Shown here: in pieces, positions 1-5,561 of the stretch
Numbering within the stretch: the stretch's first letter is position 1
How the letters are laid out: each line of letters starts with the position of its first letter
Assembly (NCBI GenBank): GCA_021850555.1
Contig: JAJZLX010000084.1
Span: 12,355 to 24,233 of the forward strand
Direction: 5' to 3'
Length of the DNA: 11,879 nucleotides
Source of the DNA: Pseudomonadota bacterium
GTDB taxonomy: Bacteria; Pseudomonadota; Gammaproteobacteria; Steroidobacterales; Steroidobacteraceae
Position numbers and translations under genes: made by a program
Notes under the pieces: model-generated
The model's input: the letters and a program-made list of their open reading frames with translations, nothing else
Databases searched by the model: none
What the model was told of the DNA's origin: nothing

Positions 1-77
1 GCGAGCGGATTGATGCTCTCGCTGCGCGCGACCGGCACTCGCCAGCGCATCCGCGGAATCAGATCTCTTACAGCCAT
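1..77 (-). CDS. Small heat-shock protein Hsp20 (alpha-crystallin family), N-terminal fragment
   Basis: Only the first 25 codons lie in the window; the gene continues past the left edge. The visible protein starts MAVRDLIPRMRW and continues to SESINPL, which fits the usual opening of proteobacterial Hsp20 chaperones (M-x-x-R-D-L-I-P-W..., then a charged stretch ending in NP-(F/L) before the helix that leads into the alpha-crystallin domain). The start is fixed by an almost perfect ribosome site, AGGAGGTGAT, at 83-92 on the minus strand, six bases before the ATG. In the family these ATP-independent chaperones hold unfolding cytoplasmic proteins for refolding by DnaK and ClpB. The upstream leader and promoter entries suggest heat control. 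The alpha-crystallin domain itself is not visible, so the call rests on the N-terminus and the regulatory context. Confidence 0.72.
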   Translation of the reverse strand, partial: MAVRDLIPRMRWRVPVARSESINPL

Positions 78-147
78 AGAACATCACCTCCTATAGCAGG
101 GTTCGCATGAGTTTCGGCGGCGCCGGCTTCCGGAACCTCGCCGCCAG
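78..147 (-). promoter_or_regulatory. Candidate ROSE-like RNA thermometer in the hsp20 5' leader
   Basis: Read on the minus strand, the leader can form a 5' hairpin with a 7-bp GC stem (139-145 pairing with 116-122). A second, weak hairpin covers the ribosome site: CCTGCT (95-100) can pair with AGGAGG (88-93) leaving an unpaired G opposite G. A YUGCU-like segment facing the Shine-Dalgarno sequence with a G-G mismatch is the hallmark of ROSE thermometers, which are common ahead of hsp20 genes. Two hairpins in about 70 nt is short for the class. The folding is by eye, not computed. Confidence 0.45.
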
Positions 148-153
148 CTACCA

Positions 154-181
154 AAGTAGGAGCGGCCGTGTGGACTTCAAG
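154..181 (-). promoter_or_regulatory. Possible heat-shock (sigma-32) promoter for hsp20
   Basis: On the minus strand CTTGAA (176-181) matches the sigma-32 -35 core exactly. After a spacing close to the expected one follows TCCTACTT (154-161), a partial match to CCCCATNT. Transcription would begin near 147, just where the leader's first hairpin begins. The -10 match is only about four of seven positions, so this is a moderate candidate supported mostly by its context. Confidence 0.4.
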
Positions 182-410
182 GGCAGAACCCACGCGGATT
201 CATATGCCGAGATCGCGCTGCCGCCCGGCCCGAGGGCACCCCGCCGTTCACCGACGTCCTTGAACGGGATTCCGCGACTTGTGCGGCCGGGTGCGACGCC
301 TCATGTCGAAGAGCATCGGGGGCGGGGTGGTGTTATGGAACCCTCAGCGCTTCATGCGGTCAGTGTGCAGGGTTCGTCTCACTGCGTAACCACCGGAACG
401 ATTCCGCCGG

Positions 411-538
411 TCCTAGCTGGGGCAGCACGTGCCGTACGGTGTCGTTGTGGAGCTGAGCTGGCGGGCGAGGGTGCCGAGCAGGTAGTTCCCGGCGTGGTAC
501 AGGCGCAGGATCTCGGCAACGAGCTCGCGCAAGATCAT
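411..538 (-). pseudogene. Frameshifted remnant of a transposase N-terminus (IS21/integrase-type helix-turn-helix)
   Basis: From the ATG at 538 the minus strand reads ILRELVAEILRLYHAGNYL and LGTLARQL, ending near 455. In the next frame it continues LHNDTVRHVLPQLG, ending near 411. Joined, the two pieces resemble the N-terminal helix-turn-helix of transposases related to IS21 IstA, whose pattern is roughly AEILRLYxAExxxVGTIARQLGVHHxTVRRVL. A one-base loss between ARQL and LHND explains the frame change. Nothing resembling the DDE catalytic core follows, and the sequence after LPQLG diverges. No terminal inverted repeats or istB-like partner could be found. This is an old scar, not an active element. 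The family assignment is from memory of the motif. Confidence 0.55.
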
Positions 539-1078
539 CGCCGTACCGGCGCGCATCCAGGATGGGGACTTGATCCGCACCGGCGCCAGGTGTGAGGCTG
601 GGCAAAGACAGAGCATCCACAGCAGGCAAATGGGGAAACGGGGAGGCTCTTTGGCGTCGCGATCGCTCGGTGCGCTCGCGGTGACCCGATGCCGCGAAAC
701 GGCGCACCTGCTCCTCACGAGCGGCAAAGAAGGCGAGAGCACCCCGTGTATTCGTGGCGGAGTTCGAGCTCGATCCGGCCCGCCGCTGCGGAAGCGTCAC
801 TTGGCTATGCGGCGGATCGTGCGGTTCGATCGTGTCTGATGTTCGGTATCCGTCCACAAAGGCTCGATCCTGTGCGTTTTTTGCTAAGCTGGGATCGTGA
901 AAGGCGGGCTTCAACAGAGACGACGCTGCAGACAATGGGGGGGCTGGCGCGGTTGGCGGGCAGAAAATTGCCACATTCCAGGTGCCCGCACATCGGAGCG
1001 GCACGGCGACAACGGAACGGACGTGGACGGAATCGGCGCGGTCCCCATGGTCCGCGTGTTGGACCTCAGGAGGCGGCC
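539..1078. other. Stretch without a convincing gene
   Basis: Several open frames exist on both strands here, but they are rich in Arg, Ala, Ser and Pro, overlap each other, lack ribosome sites and show no recognisable domain. They look like the chance open frames of high-GC DNA. A run of seven G lies at 937-943. A T-rich run near 877-882 (TTTTTT) is not preceded by a stable hairpin, so it is not called a terminator. The region lies between a transposase remnant and a regulator gene and may be decayed DNA. The 182-410 stretch is equally uninformative. Confidence 0.5.
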
Positions 1079-1086
1079 ATGCGGTG

Positions 1087-1152
1087 ATGATGGCCGCGCG
1101 CAAACGGGGATCTCATGCGGTTGAGGGTGTTGCCCATACTGTCGCCCAGTGA
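1087..1152 (+). other. Short upstream reading frame before the sigma-54 activator
   Basis: A 21-codon frame begins ATGATG at 1087 and ends with TGA at 1150-1152, in the same frame as the activator gene and six bases before that gene's first ATG. The only strong ribosome site nearby, AGGAGG at 1068-1073, is ideally spaced for ATG 1079, which opens a two-codon frame (ATG CGG TGA). That stop overlaps the ATG at 1087. The arrangement could be a translational leader or the decayed end of a longer N-terminus. The peptide (MMAARKRGSHAVEGVAHTVA...) has no recognisable domain. Confidence 0.25.
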
Positions 1153-1173
1153 CGACACATGCTGGAGGGCGGG

Positions 1174-2157
1174 GTGAGTTCGGTTGGGCGCCAGCAAGTC
1201 AGTCCGCGCGGCGACTTTCATGGAATGATCGGGCGCAGTCCTGCGATGAAGGCGCTTTATGAGCGTGTTTGTCGGATTGCCCGCGCCGCCGGACCGGTGC
1301 TGATTTCCGGGGAGAGCGGGGTCGGCAAGGAACTGATCACCCGTGCGCTGCATGAGGAAAGCGATCGCGCCAGCGGTCCGCTGGTTCCGGTCAACTGCGC
1401 CGGTATTCCTGCGGAGCTGCTCGAAAGCGAGCTGTTCGGGCATGCTTGCGGGGCGTTCACCGGAGCGCAGCGTGCCCGCAGTGGATTGTTCGCCGCAGCA
1501 CACGGGGGAACCCTGCTGCTCGATGAAATCGGCGAGTTGCCAGCCGGCATGCAGGCAAAGCTGCTGCGGGCGCTCCAGGACGGCCGCGTTCGTCCGGTCG
1601 GTGCCAACATCGAGCGCACCGTCGACGTGCGTGTGGTCGCGGCCACCAATCGCAATCTCGAGCGCGAGGTCGTGCGCAAGACATTCCGCGAGGACCTGTT
1701 CTACCGCCTCAGCACCTTCAAGCTGCGGATACCACCGCTGCGCCAACGCGGCGAGGACCTGACCTTGCTTGCGGAGTATTTCACTCGCCATTTCAGCGCG
1801 AAGCTGAGCCGCGAAATCGCTGGTGTCGGCGATGACGCGTTATCGCTGCTCAGGCGGTATCCATTTCCGGGCAACGTGCGTGAGTTGGCGAGCATGATGG
1901 AGCAGGCCGTTGCGTTCTGTCGGGGCAAGTGGATTGCGCCGGCGGATTTGCCCGAGGAGCTGCACGGCGCGCAGGCGGGGGTGGCACCGGATGGCCTTGG
2001 AGCGGACCTGCGCGAGACGGATAGTCTGCCGACGCTGCGCGCGATGCAGCTGCGCTACATCAATCACGTACTCGATCAGGTGCAGGGAAACAAACGCCTG
2101 GCGGCGGCAATTCTCGGGATAGGCCGCCGGACGTTGTATCGGTATCTGCAGGATTGA
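1174..2157 (+). CDS. Sigma-54-dependent transcriptional activator, AAA+ and Fis-type HTH only (PspF-like layout)
   Basis: This is an enhancer-binding protein that remodels sigma-54 RNA polymerase using ATP. Numbered from ATG 1159, the order is: Walker A GESGVGKE (51-58), the sigma-54 contact loop GAFTGA (98-103), Walker B GGTLLLDEIGEL (116-127), sensor I ATNRN (162-166), the arginine-finger segment FREDLFYRL (176-184), sensor II PGNVREL (237-243), and a C-terminal Fis-type helix-turn-helix (about 300-332, with GNKRLAAAILGIGRRTLYRYL). All key motifs are intact. The GTG at 1174 is preferred because GGAGG (1164-1168) sits five bases upstream. ATG 1159 is the alternative, and an in-frame TGA at 1150 rules out anything longer. 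There is therefore no receiver, GAF, PAS or FHA domain, so activity must be set by a partner protein or by abundance, as PspA does for PspF. The likely target is the sigma-54 promoter just downstream. Confidence 0.93.
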   Translation: MSSVGRQQVSPRGDFHGMIGRSPAMKALYERVCRIARAAGPVLISGESGVGKELITRALHEESDRASGPLVPVNCAGIPAELLESELFGHACGAFTGAQRARSGLFAAAHGGTLLLDEIGELPAGMQAKLLRALQDGRVRPVGANIERTVDVRVVAATNRNLEREVVRKTFREDLFYRLSTFKLRIPPLRQRGEDLTLLAEYFTRHFSAKLSREIAGVGDDALSLLRRYPFPGNVRELASMMEQAVAFCRGKWIAPADLPEELHGAQAGVAPDGLGADLRETDSLPTLRAMQLRYINHVLDQVQGNKRLAAAILGIGRRTLYRYLQD

Positions 2158-2166
2158 GTCGCGTAG

Positions 2167-2204
2167 CGTGGGCCATATTGGCGCATGTGTCGATGTGACC
2201 CACG
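2167..2204 (+). promoter_or_regulatory. Possible upstream activator site for the sigma-54 activator
   Basis: Two inverted repeats sit 80-120 bases before the -24 element, the usual place for enhancer sites. One is CGTGGG (2167-2172) with CCCACG (2199-2204), 26 bases apart. The other is a compact GCCATATTGGC (2172-2182). A loose IHF-like sequence (AATCAGGGGTTGG, 2216-2228, two mismatches to WATCAANNNNTTR) lies between them and the promoter. No true repeat of one site is seen, so the binding site is a guess. Confidence 0.25.
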
Positions 2205-2285
2205 AGCGCCGCTTGAATCAGGGGTTGGCTCGGGGCTGATAACGCTGTGGCTGCGGCGAGAGTGCGCCATTGACCCTGCCTCTGG

Positions 2286-2300
2286 TGGCATGATCCTTGC
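2286..2300 (+). promoter_or_regulatory. Sigma-54 (RpoN) -24/-12 promoter of the DUF4168 gene
   Basis: TGGCATG (2286-2292), four bases, then TTGC (2297-2300) followed by A matches the sigma-54 consensus TGGCACG-N4-TTGCW with one mismatch. The invariant GG (2287-2288) and GC (2299-2300) are exactly ten bases apart. Transcription should start near 2312, giving a leader of about 36 nt before the ATG at 2348. The activator gene that ends at 2157 is the obvious candidate regulator. Confidence 0.8.
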
Positions 2301-2347
2301 AACGCTTCGCTAAGCGATCCAACCGGATACTTCAGAAGGAGATCTCG

Positions 2348-2731
2348 ATGCGAGTGAATCTCACGCCTCTGTCACTTGGAATCGTCATGTCGTTGGCGCT
2401 CGTCGCGAGCGGTACGGTCCTGGCTCGGCAATCGCCCGCGCCGGAGCAGTCGCCGGCGTGGCTGTCTGCGGCGGGCAACCCGCACGTGAGCGCGCAGACG
2501 CTTGCCAAATTCAAGCGAGCGTTTCTGTCGGTACGGAAGATCGAGAAGGAATACTCGACGAAAGTGCAACAGACTCACAGCGACAAGGTGGCGGTGAAAT
2601 TGCGCGAGTGGGCCCAGACCGAGATGGTGACCGCGGTCAAGAGCGCAGGTCTGACGGTGGCGCAGTTCGACAAGATGATGATGTTGGTGAGGCGTGATCC
2701 GACCTTGCGCAAGCAGTTGCTCGGGCAATAG
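2348..2731 (+). CDS. Exported DUF4168-family protein of unknown function
   Basis: The 127-residue product starts with a signal peptide (charged MRVN, hydrophobic core about 8-22, likely cleavage after VLA near residue 26). The mature part (about 48-125) has the DUF4168 pattern: a helical segment LAKFKRAFLSVRKIEKEY, a second helix ending MVTAVKSAGLTVAQFDKM, and the closing RDPTLRKQL. In the family this corresponds to 'GLSVxxYNxIxxxxxxDPxLRxxI'. It is probably periplasmic. The start at 2348 has a strong ribosome site, AAGGAG (2336-2341), six bases upstream; an in-frame ATG at 2297 would lie inside the sigma-54 promoter and is rejected. Expression is probably sigma-54 dependent. The biochemical role of DUF4168 proteins is unknown; a stress or envelope role is only a guess from the PspF-like regulator. 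Confidence 0.83.
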   Translation: MRVNLTPLSLGIVMSLALVASGTVLARQSPAPEQSPAWLSAAGNPHVSAQTLAKFKRAFLSVRKIEKEYSTKVQQTHSDKVAVKLREWAQTEMVTAVKSAGLTVAQFDKMMMLVRRDPTLRKQLLGQ

Positions 2732-2845
2732 GAATTCGCGTGGACAGGACGTCAAGGTCCGCTCCCGCGGGCTATGACGCGAAGGCGCATGGGTGCGGGT
2801 GCAGGGCCAGAAGTCGCGGTGCCCGTCGCTACCGGCGCCGGCAGA

Positions 2846-2874
2846 TGTAATGCCCGATGGATTGTGACACAATC
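2846..2874 (+). promoter_or_regulatory. Possible glgP operon promoter and palindromic operator
   Basis: GATTGTG-A-CACAATC (2860-2874) is a perfect 7-bp inverted repeat around one base, the form expected of a dimeric repressor site. Just upstream, TGTAAT (2846-2851) is a five-of-six match to a -10 box and would start transcription at about 2858, putting the palindrome over the first transcribed bases. No good -35 is seen. It is not a CRP site, which would need TGTGA-N6-TCACA. The regulator is not identified. Confidence 0.45.
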
Positions 2875-2906
2875 TCGCACGGAGTAAGCCGGCGCGGAGG
2901 AACGTT

Positions 2907-3065
2907 GTGTACGGGCCTGTCACGACAGTCTTGGAGGCTCGGGAGAGCCTCGCGGAGCGGAGACTGATCAGCACGGTGCTGTTGGATATGTGCCGCAGGC
3001 GCGCGGGTGCCGGGACGGCGCGCCGCCCGGCAAACGTCGGGCAATCCGGGCGGGATGGCGCCTGA
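2907..3065 (+). CDS. Possible 52-codon leader peptide overlapping the glgP start
   Basis: A GTG at 2907 follows GGAGG (2896-2900) with six bases between, the best ribosome site in front of the glycogen operon. The frame runs to TGA at 3063-3065 and so overlaps the glgP start (3055) by 11 bases in another frame. The product begins VYGPVTTVLEARESLAERRL and continues with a helical, charged stretch and an Arg/Gly/Ala-rich tail. No domain is recognised. Because glgP itself has only a weak GGGCGGG ribosome site, translating this frame could couple to and control glgP. It could also be a chance frame in high-GC DNA; the evidence is position and the ribosome site only. Confidence 0.35.
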   Translation: MYGPVTTVLEARESLAERRLISTVLLDMCRRRAGAGTARRPANVGQSGRDGA

Positions 3066-5547
3066 GGTGCCTGTGGACACGGCCACTTTGGCGGCAGCCT
3101 TTGAGCGCCACTTGACGCTCGACCATGGGCTTAGGCTCGAGAACGCCAGCGACCGCGATCGCTTCGAGGTGCTCGCCGCGGCAATCCGCGAGGGGATCGC
3201 GGCAGGATGGCTGGGGACGGACGAGAGGTACGGAGCGCAGCGGCCGAAGCGCGTGTATTACCTGTCGATGGAGTACTTGCTCGGGCGGTCTCTTCAGTCC
3301 CATCTGACCAACCTGCGGATCGGGCCGAAGGTGCGAGCGATGCTCGAGCGCCGAGGCATAGACTTCGATCGTCTCCTTGCGACCGAGCCGGATGCCGGCC
3401 TCGGCAACGGAGGCCTCGGCCGTTTGGCGGCGTGTTTTCTCGAATCCCTGGCCACGCTGCACTTTCCGGCGATGGGTTACGGCCTGCGCTATGAATACGG
3501 CATGTTCCGTCAGGAGATCGTCGACGGCTGGCAAGTCGAGCATCCGGACAATTGGCTGCGGCGCCCCGATCCCTGGGAGCTCGCGCGGCACCACCAGGCA
3601 GTGGATGCGCAGATCCGTTGCGCACTGAAGTTCGAGGAAGGCGAGGCGCGCTTGGTCGAGGATCACGCGGCGACGCTGCGCGGCATCCCCTACGACCGGC
3701 CGGTCGTGGGCTTCGGAGGTCAGACGATCAACACGCTGCGCTTGTGGAAGGCGACGTCACCGGATTACTTCGATCTCAACGAGTTCAATTACGGTGACTT
3801 TTTCGGCGCCGTTCACGAGAAAATCCTGGCGGAAACTCTCACCCGGGTGCTCTATCCGGACGATGCCACGCCTGCGGGCCGCCATTTGCGGTTTTTGCAG
3901 GAGTATTTCCTCGTGGCCTGCTCGCTGGCCGACATCGTGCGGCGCTTCCGCGGTGAAGGTGGTGAGTGGCCGACGTTTGCGGACCGTATCGCCATTCAGC
4001 TCAACGACACGCACCCGGCGATGGCCGTTGCGGAGCTCATGCGCATACTCCTCGATGACGCCCGACTCGGTTGGGATCAGTCTTGGGAGCTGACGGTCCG
4101 CACGTTTGCCTACACCAACCATACGCTGCTGCCGGAGGCGCTCGAGCGCTGGCCCGTGGAACTGTTCGAGCTGGCGGTGCCGCGCCAGCTCGAGATCATC
4201 TATGAGATCAATCGGCGATTTCTTGCGGATGTACGGGCGCGCTTTCCGCAGGACGAGGGTCGCATCGAGCGCATGAGTCTGATCGAAGAGCGGCCGGTAA
4301 AATCGGTCCGGATGGCGAATCTCGCCGTTGTGGGCTCGCACAGCACCAATGGGGTGTCGGGGATTCACAGCGAGCTGCTACGCACGCGCACGCTGAAGGA
4401 CTTCGCGCAGATGCTGCCCGAGCGCTTGCGCAACGAGACGAACGGGGTGAGTCCGCGGCGCTGGCTGCTGGGGGCCAATCCGGAATTGGCCGAATTACTG
4501 ACTGAGTCGATCGGGGAGGGCTGGATTACCGATCTTGGCGCTTTGCGCGCAATACGGCCGCTGGCGCAGGACGCGGCGTTTCGCGCGCGATTCCGCGAGG
4601 TCAAGCGGACCGCCAAGACTCGCTTTGCCGACTGGTTAAAAGCGACGCAGGGCCGGATGGTCGATCCGGACTCGGTGTTCGATTGCCAGATCAAGCGCAT
4701 TCATGAGTACAAGCGCCAGCTGCTCAACGTGCTGCACATCATCATTCTGTATGATCGCCTGCGGCGCGAGGGTGCAACGCCGGGGGAGCCGCCGCGCACG
4801 TTCTTCTTCGCGGGCAAGGCGGCGCCCGGGTATGCGCTGGCGAAGCTCATCATCAAGCTGATAAACAACGTTGCGGCGGTGATCGATGCCGATCCGGCTA
4901 CCGCCGGCCGGATCAAGGTGTTGTTTCTCGCCAACTACGACGTCACCTTGGCGCAGCGCGTTATCCCGGCGAGCGACGTGTCGGAGCAGATATCCACGGC
5001 GGGCTATGAGGCGAGCGGTACCAGTAACATGAAGTTCATGATGAACGGCGCGCTGACCATCGGCACTCGCGATGGCGCGACCATAGAGATGGCCCGCGAA
5101 GCCGGCGAGGAGAATTTCTTCCTGTTCGGTCTCGGCGCCGAAGAGGTTCTCGGTAGTCGTGCGTGGTACGATCCGCGGTGGCACTACGCGCACGAGCCGC
5201 AGACGCGCGCCGCGATCGACCTGATCGCGGAGAATTACTTCAGCCGCGGTGAGTCGGGGATTTTCGTCCCGATCGTGGACGCATTGTTGGCGCACGGCGA
5301 TTACTACATGCACCTCGCCGATCTGGCCGCCTACAGCCGTGCGCAGGCTCAGCTCGGCAAACTTTATCTCGATCCGCACGCCTGGGCGGATCGCGCCATT
5401 CGCAACATCAGCTGCAGCGGAAACTTCTCCAGCGATCGCGCCGTTACCGGATACGCCGAGCAGATCTGGCGAGTCAAACCGAGCGCGCCGCGCACGGCTG
5501 ATCGGCTCCGCAGCGGTGCGGCGCGCAACGCGCACGACCCACACTAG
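3055..5547 (+). CDS. glgP: Glycogen/starch/maltodextrin phosphorylase
   Basis: This cytoplasmic, pyridoxal-phosphate enzyme cleaves alpha-1,4 chain ends with phosphate to release glucose-1-phosphate. From the ATG at 3055 it has 830 residues, normal for bacterial phosphorylases (about 800-850). Visible hallmarks are KRVYYLSMEYLLGR near the N-terminus, the phosphate-binding loop GLGNGGLG (115-122), NDTHPAMAVAELMR, the RIHEYKRQLLN segment (His550-Lys553 region), and the cofactor site EASGTSNMKFMMNGAL with the Schiff-base lysine at about 660. All are intact. ATG 3055 is chosen because homology starts soon after it (TLAAAFERHLTLDHG). An upstream in-frame ATG at 3007 adds 16 Arg/Gly-rich residues and lacks a ribosome site. 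It is the first gene of the glgP-pgm-glgX run, with 14 bases before pgm. It could equally be annotated malP; the neighbours favour glycogen. Confidence 0.96.
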   Translation: MAPEVPVDTATLAAAFERHLTLDHGLRLENASDRDRFEVLAAAIREGIAAGWLGTDERYGAQRPKRVYYLSMEYLLGRSLQSHLTNLRIGPKVRAMLERRGIDFDRLLATEPDAGLGNGGLGRLAACFLESLATLHFPAMGYGLRYEYGMFRQEIVDGWQVEHPDNWLRRPDPWELARHHQAVDAQIRCALKFEEGEARLVEDHAATLRGIPYDRPVVGFGGQTINTLRLWKATSPDYFDLNEFNYGDFFGAVHEKILAETLTRVLYPDDATPAGRHLRFLQEYFLVACSLADIVRRFRGEGGEWPTFADRIAIQLNDTHPAMAVAELMRILLDDARLGWDQSWELTVRTFAYTNHTLLPEALERWPVELFELAVPRQLEIIYEINRRFLADVRARFPQDEGRIERMSLIEERPVKSVRMANLAVVGSHSTNGVSGIHSELLRTRTLKDFAQMLPERLRNETNGVSPRRWLLGANPELAELLTESIGEGWITDLGALRAIRPLAQDAAFRARFREVKRTAKTRFADWLKATQGRMVDPDSVFDCQIKRIHEYKRQLLNVLHIIILYDRLRREGATPGEPPRTFFFAGKAAPGYALAKLIIKLINNVAAVIDADPATAGRIKVLFLANYDVTLAQRVIPASDVSEQISTAGYEASGTSNMKFMMNGALTIGTRDGATIEMAREAGEENFFLFGLGAEEVLGSRAWYDPRWHYAHEPQTRAAIDLIAENYFSRGESGIFVPIVDALLAHGDYYMHLADLAAYSRAQAQLGKLYLDPHAWADRAIRNISCSGNFSSDRAVTGYAEQIWRVKPSAPRTADRLRSGAARNAHDPH

Positions 5548-5561
5548 CCGGAGTCACAGCG

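Noticed and set aside
107..595. A 162-codon plus-strand frame as a gene
   Set aside because: It overlaps the hsp20 leader, promoter and transposase remnant on the other strand, has low-complexity composition and no domain.
937..943. Run of seven G as a phase-variation tract
   Set aside because: It lies in no credible gene and at no credible promoter spacing, and runs of this length are expected by chance in high-GC DNA.
360..1103. A 247-codon minus-strand frame as a gene
   Set aside because: There is no ribosome site, and its Arg/Ser/Ala-rich sequence has no domain. Only its last part (about 411-454) is meaningful, as the second half of the frameshifted transposase remnant.
1066..1791. A 241-codon minus-strand frame opposite the sigma-54 activator
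   Set aside because: The plus strand carries all AAA+ motifs in order, including GAFTGA; the antisense product has no recognised features.
2862..2889. TTGTGA as a -35 with TAAGCC as a -10 for glgP
   Set aside because: Spacing is right but the -10 matches only two of six bases; the TGTAAT at 2846-2851 with the palindrome as operator is more plausible.
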